Below are positions 36,848-45,854 of a stretch of DNA of 64,000 bases, piece by piece. A program made the position numbers and the translations under genes. This stretch comes from Lentibacillus sp. CBA3610 (GTDB lineage: Bacteria > Bacillota > Bacilli > Bacillales > Amphibacillaceae). The DNA lies in contig NZ_CP035925.1 of the NCBI RefSeq assembly GCF_013373365.1, positions 3,720,001-3,784,000 of the forward strand, written 5' to 3'. The notes under the pieces are model-generated. The model was not told the origin of the DNA, ran no database searches, and saw only the letters and a program-made list of their open reading frames with translations. The first letter of the stretch is position 1; each line of letters opens with the position of its first letter.

Positions 36848-36868
36848 TATAATACGAACAAATGTTTG
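36848..36868 (+). promoter_or_regulatory. Promoter -10 with overlapping LexA (SOS) box
   Basis: TATAAT at 36848-36853 is followed at 36855-36868 by CGAACAAATGTTTG, one base from the Bacillus LexA consensus CGAACnnnnGTTCG. Located 19 bp before the yolD start, it should make the gene damage-inducible. Confidence 0.65.
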
Positions 36869-36886
36869 ATTTTAGGAGGTCTTAAA

Positions 36887-37222
36887 ATGAGTGAAGTCAA
36901 CGATAGAGGGACAAAAAAGTGGACTGCTATGATGATGCCGGAACATGAGGAGATGTTACAGCAAATGTGGCGAGAACAGGAATATAAAAAGAAGCCAATC
37001 CTCGATGAACAAAAGCAGTTTGAACTCAATACCAAGTTACAACTTGCCTTACAAAATGACCTTACAGTCGAGGTTGAGTATTACGATTATGGTGCACATG
37101 ATTTTCAAAAAATAAAGGGAAAGTTATTGTTGGCCGATACACTAACCAATGCTTTAAAATTTGATAATGAGGAAAATTTGTCGGTTCCACTTGAGGATGT
37201 TATGGAGGTCGTGATTGACTAA
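36887..37222 (+). CDS. YolD-like protein
   Basis: 111 residues from ATG 36887 behind TAGGAGG (the frame is open further upstream through the promoter). The pattern RGTKKWTAMMMPEHEEML near the N-terminus and a Sm-like beta region (VEVEYYDYGAHDFQKIKGKL) are typical of YolD. Known: YolD genes are usually SOS-induced partners of Y-family polymerase UvrX/YqjW; no polymerase gene follows here. Control by the LexA box just upstream is strongly suggested. Confidence 0.8.
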   Translation: MSEVNDRGTKKWTAMMMPEHEEMLQQMWREQEYKKKPILDEQKQFELNTKLQLALQNDLTVEVEYYDYGAHDFQKIKGKLLLADTLTNALKFDNEENLSVPLEDVMEVVID

Positions 37223-37432
37223 TATGTTGATAAATATCACTTAAACTGTTAGTATTCTGACCAATCATTTCGAATTTTATGTTAAAATTAATAAAGGATT
37301 TTAAAAAATGTTTCTTCAACAAACGGGCCATTTTGTTGAATAAGGGGGAAGATACTTTTTTATCACATATTTATAGTGTATTGCTTTCAAAAGTATGCGG
37401 TTATGTTGATTAGAAATACATTTGACTAAGGA

Positions 37433-37460
37433 AAAGGCTGATCATGGGGGCAGCCTTTTT
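37433..37460. terminator. Terminator between convergent genes
   Basis: AAAAGGCTG pairs with CAGCCTTTTT around a G-rich loop. It lies between yolD and the convergent membrane protein gene, whose stop codon is inside the hairpin. Confidence 0.6.
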
Positions 37461-37906
37461 GTAAGTATCCTTTTTAACAAAAATCCCACAAATAAACCCG
37501 GGAGTACGCTTAGCATTGAAAGCCAGATGGGCCCCAACAATACCCCAAATAGCATTAGTTTTGGTGAATAGATCGTACCTACAGTCACAAAATAGGCCGA
37601 AAAAACAAATGGCAAAAAAGAATAAGGTTCTTTTCCTCCACCAGCATCTTTGAAAGCATCCCATATTGCAAAAAAGTATAAACAAGGATAAAACATCAAC
37701 CATCCATATTCTGTTTGGTACATAGCTTCTTCGATATTACCGTGGAAACTTAAGATAATTATTTTATTAAAATTTGATTGAACATTAATCAAAAATTCCA
37801 ATCCAATAAAAAGAAAGCCTTTAAAAAGCTTACGGTTTAAAATTTGACCGATACCTGGTAATGCGATGCTCCAAAAGAGTTTTTCATACTTATTATTTTG
37901 ATTCAT
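37442..37906 (-). CDS. Integral membrane protein (TM2-like)
   Basis: 154 residues with four hydrophobic segments. The N-terminus SIALPGIGQILNRKLFKGFL is the Pro-Gly-x-Gln-xx-Gly-type helix hairpin seen in TM2/DUF5683-like Bacillus membrane proteins, and AIWDAFKDAGGGKEPYSFLP follows. Conserved in Bacillaceae as far as I recall, function unknown. No strong ribosome site was noticed upstream of ATG 37906. Confidence 0.55.
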   Translation of the reverse strand: MNQNNKYEKLFWSIALPGIGQILNRKLFKGFLFIGLEFLINVQSNFNKIIILSFHGNIEEAMYQTEYGWLMFYPCLYFFAIWDAFKDAGGGKEPYSFLPFVFSAYFVTVGTIYSPKLMLFGVLLGPIWLSMLSVLPGLFVGFLLKRILTKRLPP

Positions 37907-37987
37907 ATTATCTTGTCCTAAGTTATCATAGATTTTTTACATTGCTTTTTTCCTCCATTTAAGTATGGATTAAGCATCACGCCTAGA

Positions 37988-38996
37988 TTATTTGCCCTGT
38001 CCTTTTGATAATTTTGTTCTGTCCGTTGCTTGAGGGGGTTCTTCCATCCAACCGTGTTTTATCATTATTTTCCCTCCGTCTTTGGCAAAATCAAACGTGT
38101 TGGTCATAATTGTTCCCATTTTTAAAAGTAGGTCATTTCGAAAGCTAAAGGCTGCGCCTACTGAGTTACCTCCCAAACCGAATATCGATAGCAAATGTGT
38201 CATATACATCATAATTTTGTCGGAAAACGGTGAAATGGTTGAATTGGTTACAATTCCTGACCATGTGGAAGGCGCGCTTGTGTATCACTTTCCAGTAAAA
38301 GATCATTCATTATTGACACTTGCTTTTCCGCAAGTTCTTTTCCGCGTTGAAAATATTATTTGACATCAGGGTTTTCAGCAACCTGTGCAAAGCCCGTCAT
38401 CAATTGTGTTCCTGTAATGTTTACTTCTAGTGCCTGATACACTAAGCCAATTTCAACTGTATTAAGTACACGTTTTTTCCCAAAGGGATTCAAGCCACTG
38501 CTATAACTTGTGTCTTGGACGAATTCAATGTCGTTAGGCATGGGAACGCTGGGAGGACGTGCTACAACACCTTTCTTTAATAGACACTGTGTGCTTGTTA
38601 TAAATCGTTTGACTATCCGATGTAAAGTCGTGATATAAGTTGTAGATATCCTCGCGATAAGACATACCAGAGTGCAAAGCATAAAGGCCAATCAAAATCT
38701 TGGCAAAAAGGCGTACAGTCATCAAATAAAAATTATCATCAAACAAATGCGGGGCATGTTTGTCAGTATCTTTTTCCCTAAAGGCAACAGGAATTGGAAC
38801 CCCTTCATTCTGAAAAATGTTTAATAGTGTTTATATTTTTCGTTTCAATATCAAGGGCAGATTGGAGAACATCTTGGATTTCCTTATCGTCGGAACTTGT
38901 AAAAAAACGGTTCATAACATGTAACGCCATTGATTTTTCTTGATAGGCTTGCCACAGATTTCCTAATTCTGTAGATGATAAAGGTATGTCAGCCAT
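37988..38996 (-). pseudogene. DUF3231 family protein, multiply broken
   Basis: Starts at ATG 38996 behind TTAGGAGG with PLSSTELGNLWQAYQEKSMA. It shifts frame near 38815 (FQNEGVPIPVAFREKDTD continues), again near 38590 (LLKKGVVARPPSVPMPND continues), and meets TAA at about 38358 before YFQRGKELAEKQ and the C-terminal segment ending KLSKGQGK at 37988. DUF3231 proteins are ferritin-like four-helix repeats of about 330 residues common in Bacilli. At least three lesions, so not functional. Confidence 0.75.
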
Positions 38997-39397
38997 GTTA
39001 GACCTCCTAATCAAAATGTTTTATATTATTATGTACATCCTTTTCCTTTTTATTAGGTATTTTCCTCGTGGGTGATTCCAAAATGCCAATTTTTGTTTAC
39101 AACAGGAGTTTTTAATCATAGTTAGGCAATACGAACGGGCGCAAGAGTTGAATAGCTGACTGTCAATTAAGTTCTTTTTGCTGTTCTTACTCAGCTATAG
39201 GGTAGGACTACTGAAATTGGATTTATACAGCAAACAATTGCCAGTGTTAAAAATCTACTGCCAACATAATGTATAACGATTTTCAGTAAATAGGAACTCT
39301 TTGCTGTAGTAAAGAGATATGTAGTTGGGAAAAAATATGTCAGTGAAATAAGGGAGTTTGTAAATTCCAAACTAAGTGTATTTAAGGAATGAATAAA
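38997..39397. other. Intergenic stretch, no feature seen
   Basis: AT-rich, with no ribosome site leading to a credible frame on either strand; the minus-strand frame over 39191-39427 lacks a start signal. Confidence 0.4.
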
Positions 39398-39556
39398 ATG
39401 AATGTTACATTGTTTCTGGTCTTTCACTTAATTATAGGTTTGGTTTTAATCTACTTTTACGGAAATTTACCTAAAAGATTAACTGCATTTCTGACTGTGG
39501 TTTTTGCTATGAGCTTTATTTACTTTGGATCGGTTATTATGAAAATGTATTCATAA
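39398..39556 (+). CDS. Small two-helix membrane protein
   Basis: 52 residues from ATG 39398, nine bases after AAGGA (an ATG three codons earlier is possible). Two hydrophobic stretches (LFLVFHLIIGLVLIYFY and LTVVFAMSFIYFGSVIM) joined by a basic loop (GNLPKR). Small and unrecognised; the clean membrane-hairpin pattern makes it plausible. Confidence 0.4.
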   Translation: MNVTLFLVFHLIIGLVLIYFYGNLPKRLTAFLTVVFAMSFIYFGSVIMKMYS

Positions 39557-39714
39557 CTTATGGGCTTTACTCCGATATATGTGTAACATCAACATTTGAA
39601 TTGGTATAAAAAGTAAAACATTGATTAAACAATGTTTTTTAGACGTCCGATAACAGATATTATCGTACATACTCCCCCCTTAATTCTGATTCTTAATGTC
39701 CGTTAAGGTGCAAC

Positions 39715-39900
39715 ATAAAAGGTGAACCACTAAATTTATAACGATTATATCCGTAATTTGGAATGGTGAATGTAGATTTTGTCTCAGACATACCCCAATA
39801 TGTTCATCACCTATATACCGGCCACGGATATAGGGAAAGAACACATTCATGATCTCTATACGCTTCGCTGGCAAATTGAGATCCTATTTAAAACATCTTG
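39715..39900 (+). pseudogene. IS4-family transposase C-terminal relic
   Basis: In the plus strand, TDIGKEHIHDLYTLRWQIEILFKT matches in part the YREK-type signature (Tyr...Arg-Trp-x-Ile-Glu...Phe-Lys) of IS4-family transposases (seen as HDLYTLRWQIEILFKT). A second frame upstream gives TNIPQYV. Frame changes and truncation after FKT show it is a remnant. Confidence 0.6.
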
Positions 39901-39962
39901 ATAGCGGTTACATAGATGTTTATAATTGTGTCACAAGTTAAAATTATGGTGGAGACATGGAG

Positions 39963-40017
39963 ACCCATACTGTAATAGTACTTTCTTCAGGAAAGTTCTA
40001 TTGTTGTATGGGTTTTT
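39963..40017 (+). terminator. Long hairpin followed by a T-run
   Basis: ACCCATAC...ATAG..CTTTC pairs with GAAAG..CTAT...GTATGGGT over a TTCAG loop, followed by TTTTTG. It is far longer than a minimal terminator and could also be a transcript leader of the hydrolase gene, but it most likely isolates that gene from upstream reading. Confidence 0.6.
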
Positions 40018-40157
40018 GTCATTTTACACATTTGTTTGAATGACATCATGTTATTAAAAGGGGGCTTTTAACCAACCGTTATAGTGTTTGCGCCGTTAGA
40101 TTGGTCTATTATTATTTTCAGGTTTAAAAATAATAATATCAAGAAAAGAGGGAGATT

Positions 40158-41990
40158 ATGGAGAAAGTAAAGAAAAGAGCAAAACTGTTTGTGATACTAT
40201 CTGTCATATTATGTTTGGTTAGTATGGTTGGAGCTTCGTTTGTTCAAACTTCCGGTGGTGACGTGGAAGTTAAGGAATTACAATGGGAGACTCCATCCGG
40301 TCATCTATTGAGTGCGTTACTTTTTGTGCCAGATGGTGTATCAGATGAGAATCAGGCACCGGGGATTGTTACAAGTCATGGTTGGTATAATAATAAGGAA
40401 ATGCAGGATTTAAATTTTGTCGAGCTTTCCAGAAGAGGCTATGTTGTCATGTCCATAGATATGTACGGGCATGGGGATTCCGAAGCTGTTAAACCATCTG
40501 AATGGGATGACCGTGGTACTGGAATGTATGATGCTGTCGAACTGATGGCTCGTCTTCCTTACGTGGATAAATCGAGAATTGGAGTGACTGGCCACTCAAA
40601 TGGTGCCAGAGCTGCCAACTGGTCGATTATGGTAGATAATAAAAAGGATAATCCATTGATTTCTTCCGTATTATTGGTTGGTAATGATGCTATTTATAAA
40701 AATCCAAAAACAAAAGAATATTTCAATTTATATGGAGCCAGAGATGTTGGAATCGTAGCTGCCAAATATGATGAATTCTTTTTTCGATCCCAAAAACCTG
40801 ATGGAACGGTTACTCCCCCAAGAGAGTTTATACACACGGAGGCTGCGCAATCGTTTTTGCGTTTCGGAAAAAGTCCTGAAAACTTCAATTCCGAACGTTC
40901 CAGTTATGAAATGTATAAAAAAGAGATTAACGGAAAGACAACTACACGGGTTATTTATAATCCAACTCAAACACACCCGTGGAATCACTTTTCTGCTCAT
41001 GTGGCAAAGGTAACTGTTAATTTTTTCGATGAAACGTTAGGAGCTCCGGAACCTATCCCGGCTACTAACCAAACATGGCAATACAAAGAGTTTTTTAATT
41101 TTCTGGGTCTCATTGGTTTTGGAGTGTTCATCGTAAGTTTGACAAAACTCTTACTGTTCACCCAACCTTTTTCGGACCTTCGTGCCTCACAAAAACCGGC
41201 TCCGACTGTGATGAGAACCAGAAGAGAAAAAGGATGGTTTTGGGGTGGACTCGTGGTCAGTGCCATATTTTCAGGGGTTTCTTACCTTGCCTTGTATAAC
41301 TGGAGTGTAACCGTCCGACCGGATTTCTTTCCACAGCCATATACGTTCTATGTTGGCATTTGGGCAGCGGTAAATGGAGTGTTTGCGATTCTGTTAATGG
41401 TCTTGGCGCGAAAATTCACACCAAATGAGCAAAAGGCTTCTCTAAAAGAACTTGGTGTATCCATTCGTCCTAAATTGTTGGGTAAGACGGTGCTTTTAGC
41501 CGTATGTGTCAGCGCTGCTTCCTTTGGTTTAGTATTTGTCAGCGACTATTTTTTTAATACCGACTTTAGAATATGGTTTATTGCAGTTCGAACGTTTACG
41601 CCAGATAAAATCATTATAGCCTTAAAATACCTTCCGTTCTTCTTAATATTCTTTGTAGCTAATTCAGTAGTAGTGAATAGTTTTAATTACTACAGAAATA
41701 GCAAAAAAGAATGGGTTAATACTGCATTACTTGCTTTATTTAACACAATAGGTGTGGCAATTGTATTCGCGATCCAGTACATCACGTTTTTTGTTACAGG
41801 ACATGTATTCTTTGAAAATGTATCAGCTATTGTTGGTATATGGTTAATAAGTTTTCTGGTTATTTTGCCTGTTGCTGCAATAATCTCAAGGAAAATCTTT
41901 CGGGTCAGCATGAACCCTTACCTTGGAGGCATAATTTACGCTATCATTGTCACATTGATTTCTGTGTCAAACACTTTAACTATTTCTTAA
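40158..41990 (+). CDS. Membrane-anchored alpha/beta hydrolase with polytopic C-terminal domain
   Basis: 610 residues, behind AAGAGGGAGATT. An N-terminal signal anchor (about 10-28) precedes an alpha/beta-hydrolase domain: oxyanion region VTSHGWYNN (71-79), DMYGHGDSE, nucleophile elbow GHSNG (Ser147) and a probable catalytic His in THPWNHF near 280. From about residue 310 on, seven hydrophobic segments make a membrane domain. The hydrolase half should face outside. Substrate unknown (ester or peptide). The two-part architecture is known from Firmicute proteins of unassigned role. Monocistronic, with terminators on both sides. Confidence 0.75.
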   Translation: MEKVKKRAKLFVILSVILCLVSMVGASFVQTSGGDVEVKELQWETPSGHLLSALLFVPDGVSDENQAPGIVTSHGWYNNKEMQDLNFVELSRRGYVVMSIDMYGHGDSEAVKPSEWDDRGTGMYDAVELMARLPYVDKSRIGVTGHSNGARAANWSIMVDNKKDNPLISSVLLVGNDAIYKNPKTKEYFNLYGARDVGIVAAKYDEFFFRSQKPDGTVTPPREFIHTEAAQSFLRFGKSPENFNSERSSYEMYKKEINGKTTTRVIYNPTQTHPWNHFSAHVAKVTVNFFDETLGAPEPIPATNQTWQYKEFFNFLGLIGFGVFIVSLTKLLLFTQPFSDLRASQKPAPTVMRTRREKGWFWGGLVVSAIFSGVSYLALYNWSVTVRPDFFPQPYTFYVGIWAAVNGVFAILLMVLARKFTPNEQKASLKELGVSIRPKLLGKTVLLAVCVSAASFGLVFVSDYFFNTDFRIWFIAVRTFTPDKIIIALKYLPFFLIFFVANSVVVNSFNYYRNSKKEWVNTALLALFNTIGVAIVFAIQYITFFVTGHVFFENVSAIVGIWLISFLVILPVAAIISRKIFRVSMNPYLGGIIYAIIVTLISVSNTLTIS

Positions 41991-42015
41991 ATAGACAGAA
42001 AGAATAAATACAATC

Positions 42016-42047
42016 AAAAGCACCTTTATTTTTGTAGGTGCTTTTTG
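42016..42047 (+). terminator. Terminator of the hydrolase gene
   Basis: AAAAGCACCT pairs with AGGTGCTTTTT across a T-rich loop, 25 bp behind the stop codon. Confidence 0.8.
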
Positions 42048-42672
42048 TCTTATCAAAGGTTGCAGGTTGGGTAAGTGTGCATTGTTAATCGGGTGTTTTC
42101 ATCATTTAAGTATATTATCAAACAAGCACATCCTTTCCCCCTCGTCTATATCATACAAAACTGGGGAAGATTGCTGGTACTACACCTAATAAACAGCTTT
42201 TAAAATCTATTCTCCCACAAAAATTCCAGAAAATATTCTCAGATGAAACAAATATTCAATAAGGATGTTTTTGCAAGTCCTCCGAAATGGCAGAATAAGG
42301 CTGTACCCCTTGTATGGGTTGGGTTCCAAAAGAGTCTTTCAAAAGGTGTTTTGAAAAATGGCGAAAATCCTCAAGACATTTTGATACAGACCATTTACCT
42401 TCTTAATCCCCTTTTTCAAGGCGTTGAGAAAAACGCTTAATCTTTGTCGGGTCTTTTGCCAATGGTATTTTGGTCACATGGTTAATTGTTAGTAGCCAGG
42501 CGATACAGTATCTTGCTTCGTGATAAAAAACACACCATACAATCTTCTTTTACGGAGGGTTGTGTGATTTTCCTTAATCATAGTTGTAATAAAGAGGACC
42601 GTTCTACTTTATTGATTTCTTTTACGGAGTATCCTCAAACTAATAGTCGCGGTCAGTCAAGGAGACGAAACC
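42048..42672. other. Intergenic stretch, no gene recognised
   Basis: Two plus-strand frames (42243-42440, 42486-42716) have no ribosome site and no family signal. On the minus strand a short piece near 42400-42520 (AWLLTINHVTKIPLAKDPTK) looks protein-like but is too short and broken to name. Probably decayed coding DNA. Confidence 0.35.
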
Positions 42673-43155
42673 TCAAGAATCTGTATCCCTTTGACCACCT
42701 TTGGTCACCTTTTTAACAAGTCCGATAAAACTTCTCTCAAACAAGAGTGTGCCTGTGAGGGTGGCGAATGAATGACCAAGGTTCCAATGATGATATTTGA
42801 ACAGTTTTGTTGTTTTTTCCAAAAACCATTGTCCGATTGTCATCGGGATGCTGAAGACGAGTGTCTTTAACAAGATCATCACCGGGTTGGAAGTGTAAGT
42901 CATTCGGGTATAGATGACGCCAATGATCGGGTACATCAAATAATCATAGAGGATGTTCAGTTTGAAGTGTTTGGACAGAAAGCGAACGGGATACCTAATT
43001 CGTTTGGATTCCACCACGTAAGTATCGACTAAGCTTGCTACAAAGGCCTTAAAAAGGAAGGCAATGATTAAAATTGGTAAAGGTCCCTTTTTGAATATGA
43101 AGGGTAAAATTCCGACACACGCGGCCAACAGGCCTTTTAACATTAAACGTTCCAT
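42673..43155 (-). CDS. CBO0543-like membrane protein
   Basis: 160 residues from ATG 43155, preceded by AAAAGAGGTGAGTCACCC; the longer frame is rejected. Multiple hydrophobic helices (GLLAACVGILPFIF, ILIIAFLFKAFVASL, YPIIGVIYTRM, LLKTLVFSIPMTIGQW) fit the CBO0543 family of small Bacillus/Clostridium membrane proteins. Function unknown. Confidence 0.65.
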   Translation of the reverse strand: MERLMLKGLLAACVGILPFIFKKGPLPILIIAFLFKAFVASLVDTYVVESKRIRYPVRFLSKHFKLNILYDYLMYPIIGVIYTRMTYTSNPVMILLKTLVFSIPMTIGQWFLEKTTKLFKYHHWNLGHSFATLTGTLLFERSFIGLVKKVTKGGQRDTDS

Positions 43156-43710
43156 GGGTGACTCACCTCTTTTGTTAGGGATAGGTTTATTATTTGCATT
43201 GTGGGGGAATTTATTCATTTTGCGAATCACGTGTCACAATTTACGAACCCACGTTTTTTGAAAACCTTTGCGTAATTGAACGAATGTCTTGACGTGGTCA
43301 ATTCTATCCTTTGACCAATCATTGTAGTGTTCATCCCAATATTCGACTGTTGAAAAGAAGAAACCAAGAGCGACAAACTATTATTTTTTTGACTAAACTG
43401 TCTGGTTATTTGTATTAAATTTCTTAAAATAAATAGTAAAAATAAGAGTTAAATCTCCTTCATGTAAGGGATGAAAGACGGGATTTCTATGGATGAAACA
43501 AGGGTTGAGGTCAAGTGGGATAAGGGATCGAGGGAGATGGGGGAGATTTGTAAAAAGGAGTTACAAAGGCACAGCTGAGGAAGAAAAATGTAGTTTAATT
43601 TATGGAGGTGAGGTTGTCACCTTTTTTATGGTTGATTTTGGATTTTTTTCAGGAGCATCAGCCATCCCGGATACAAGAATATTCTAGTAAGAGAAAGGCA
43701 TTTAAACTGT
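43156..43710. other. Intergenic stretch, no gene recognised
   Basis: A plus-strand frame at 43493-43687 contains GSREMGEICK-like low-information sequence in other phases, with no ribosome site and no homology signal. Nothing else is supported. Confidence 0.35.
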
Positions 43711-43750
43711 AAAAAGGAAAGAGGGGCCTGTTACCTTTTCTTTCCTTTTT
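43711..43750. terminator. Terminator behind ohrR
   Basis: AAAAAGGAAAGA pairs with TCTTTCCTTTTT around a GC-containing loop. Read leftward, it ends the ohrR transcript (stop at 43766). Confidence 0.65.
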
Positions 43751-43765
43751 GCTGAGGCACATGAT

Positions 43766-44212
43766 TTACTCTGTATTCGCTTGCTGAATATGCTGTAATA
43801 AATTTGTGAAGTCGAAAAGGGTTCTCGAAAATTCCTCTTCAGTGAGACCACTCTTTTTAATAAGCTTACCGGGAATCTCCGCTGCCGTTTCCTTTAATTG
43901 TTTTCCTTCTTCAGTTAAGGAAATTAATACACGTCTTTCATCATCGGGATCTCGTTTTCGGTATGTTAACGCTCTTTCTGTAAGGCGCTTGAGCACTGGG
44001 GAAAGTGTTCCGGAATCGAGAAAAAGACTGTCTCCCAACTCCTTCATTGTACAGGATTCTTTTTCCCACAAAACAAGCATGACAAGATACTGTGTATACG
44101 TTAAATTGAGTTCTTCCAAAAACGGACGATACAATTTATTTATTTCCCTTGATAATGAATAGATAGAAAAACACAGTTGGTTGTTTAATTTTATTGCTTC
44201 ATCTTTCTCCAT
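43766..44212 (-). CDS. ohrR: OhrR, MarR-family organic peroxide sensor
   Basis: 148 residues. The N-terminus NNQLCFSIYSLSREINKLY carries the reactive Cys14 that corresponds to Cys15 of Bacillus subtilis OhrR. The winged helix (LGDSLFLDSGTLSPVLKRLT, DERRVLISLTEEG) is canonical. Known: reduced OhrR represses ohrA; organic hydroperoxides oxidise the Cys and release DNA. It is a single-Cys type as far as seen. Divergent from ohr with an OhrR-type operator in between. Confidence 0.88.
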   Translation of the reverse strand: MEKDEAIKLNNQLCFSIYSLSREINKLYRPFLEELNLTYTQYLVMLVLWEKESCTMKELGDSLFLDSGTLSPVLKRLTERALTYRKRDPDDERRVLISLTEEGKQLKETAAEIPGKLIKKSGLTEEEFSRTLFDFTNLLQHIQQANTE

Positions 44213-44320
44213 TAATTATCATCCTTTCAGTCCTTCTCTATTTTAAACTATATGGAAGTTCATAAAATGTCAAACTGGTTTTTTGACGAGAAGAAATTTT
44301 TATGGTTTAATAAGTATCGC

Positions 44321-44348
44321 GCAATTAAATTGCACAAAATTAAATTGG
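44321..44348. promoter_or_regulatory. OhrR operator
   Basis: GCAATTAAATTGC followed directly by ACAAAATTAAATTG repeats the CAATTAAATTG half-site pair of known Bacillus OhrR operators. It lies just before the ohr ribosome site (GGGGTGATAAAC), so binding would block initiation. Confidence 0.7.
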
Positions 44349-44358
44349 GGTGATAAAC

Positions 44359-44787
44359 TTGAATGCTTTATATACTGCTTCATCCACTGTCAGAGGTGGA
44401 CGTAATGGACGTGTGATTTCAGATGATAAGATAATTGATATGCCATTAGTAATGCCTAAATCACTTGGCGGTGCAGGGGGAGAAGGGACCAATCCGGAAT
44501 AATTATTTTCCGCTGGGTATGCGGCCTGCTTTGACAGTGCGTTGAATTTGGCTGCCAGAAAGCAACGAACTAAAATTGGCGAAACAGAGGTGAAAGCGCA
44601 AGTATCAATAGGAAAAGATACCGGTGGAGGTTTCGCTCTTACTGTTGCATTGGATGTTAAAATTCCAGGGGTTGAACAAGAAGTAGCTGAACAACTTGTT
44701 GAATCCGCCCATCAAATCTGTCCATACTCCAAAGCAACCAGGGATAATATTGCAGTCGACTTGAAGGCTAAAGGGGTGGAAAGATAA
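44359..44787 (+). pseudogene. ohr: Organic hydroperoxide resistance protein with in-frame stop
   Basis: From TTG 44359, MNALYTASSTVRGGRNGRV runs in one frame to 44787, except for TAA at 44500-44502. There the family has Gln in the motif TNPEQLFSAGYAACF (here NPE-stop-LFSAGYAACF). A single CAA to TAA change explains it. Both catalytic cysteines (AGYAACF and HQICPYS) lie after the stop. The rest is undamaged, so the mutation is recent, or a sequencing error. Known role: thiol-dependent reduction of organic hydroperoxides. Confidence 0.8.
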
Positions 44788-45812
44788 TGACATTAAAAGA
44801 AAAATTAAAAAATAGTCAGATTCTATTGGCAAAGCGCCCAAAAGGGATGCCAACAAAAGAGAATTTTACATTTAAAGACAGTCCTGTACCACAACCGGAA
44901 GAAGGAGAGGTTCTTGTTAAAACAATCTATTTATCTGTTGATCCGTATATGAGGGGCAGGATGGATGATGCAAAATCGTATGTGAAACCTTTCGAATTAA
45001 ATGAGATGATCTGTGGCGGAATTATTGGAGAGGTCGTTTTGTCTGATTCAGATCAGTTAAGCGTCGGTGATAAAGTAGTCGGGACGCTCGGATGGCAGCG
45101 ATATAACGTTATTCAGGAATCCAAGGTACGTAAAATTGATGAAACAATCGCTCCTCTGACCGCATACCTGAGTGTCCTTGGCTTAACTGGCTTGACTGCT
45201 TATTTTGGTCTGCTTGATATTGGTCAGCCAAAAGAAGGGGAAACAGTTGTTTTATCCGGTGCAGCAGGAGCGGTTGGTATGATCGTTGGACAGATTGCCA
45301 AAATTAAAGGAGCTCGAGTTGTCGGAATTGCTGGTTCCGATGAAAAGACAACCTATTTAAAGCAGGAACTTGGCTTTGACGAAACGATTAACTATAAAAC
45401 CTCTCCAAATATGGAACAGGCGCTTGAGAAAGCCTGTCCAAATGGAATAGATATATATTTTGACAATGTCGGCGGACCAATTTCTGACGCAGCGATAAAT
45501 CTATTAAATGAATTTGCACGCATCCCTCTTTGCGGTGCGATTTCGTCTTATAACCGGACTGACGGTGATCTAGGTCCAAGAATTCAGACAAAACTCATTA
45601 AGAGCCGTGGATTGATCAAAGGCTTTATCATTGGTGACTATGCTGACCGTTTCAGTGAAGGTATCCGAGATCTTTCAAGCTGGTTAGCCGAGGGGAAACT
45701 GAAATATGAAGAAAATATTGTGGAAGGATTTGAGAACGTACCAGAAGCTTTTCTCGGGTTGTTTAAAGGTGAGAATCTTGGCAAGCAACTTATAAAAGTC
45801 GATGGGGAATAA
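44787..45812 (+). CDS. NADP-dependent MDR oxidoreductase (CurA/YfmJ-like)
   Basis: 341 residues; ATG overlaps the ohr stop (TAATGA). N-terminal QILLAKRPKGMPTKENF and LSVDPYMRGRMDD are signatures of the leukotriene B4 dehydrogenase/CurA branch of zinc-less MDR enzymes. The NADPH motif is LSGAAGAVGMIVGQIAK (AxxGxxG), and FDNVGGP follows. It reduces activated double bonds of enals/enones, so it fits an electrophile-defence role with ohr. Co-transcription with ohr means the nonsense codon upstream may reduce its expression. Confidence 0.85.
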   Translation: MTLKEKLKNSQILLAKRPKGMPTKENFTFKDSPVPQPEEGEVLVKTIYLSVDPYMRGRMDDAKSYVKPFELNEMICGGIIGEVVLSDSDQLSVGDKVVGTLGWQRYNVIQESKVRKIDETIAPLTAYLSVLGLTGLTAYFGLLDIGQPKEGETVVLSGAAGAVGMIVGQIAKIKGARVVGIAGSDEKTTYLKQELGFDETINYKTSPNMEQALEKACPNGIDIYFDNVGGPISDAAINLLNEFARIPLCGAISSYNRTDGDLGPRIQTKLIKSRGLIKGFIIGDYADRFSEGIRDLSSWLAEGKLKYEENIVEGFENVPEAFLGLFKGENLGKQLIKVDGE

Positions 45813-45854
45813 CGAATTAGGAATAAGGAAATGCATGATGAAGGAGGACCCAAA

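Noticed and set aside
42486..42716. Plus-strand frame between hydrolase and CBO0543 genes
   Set aside because: No ribosome site, no hydrophobic or domain pattern, overlaps the convergent gene's end.
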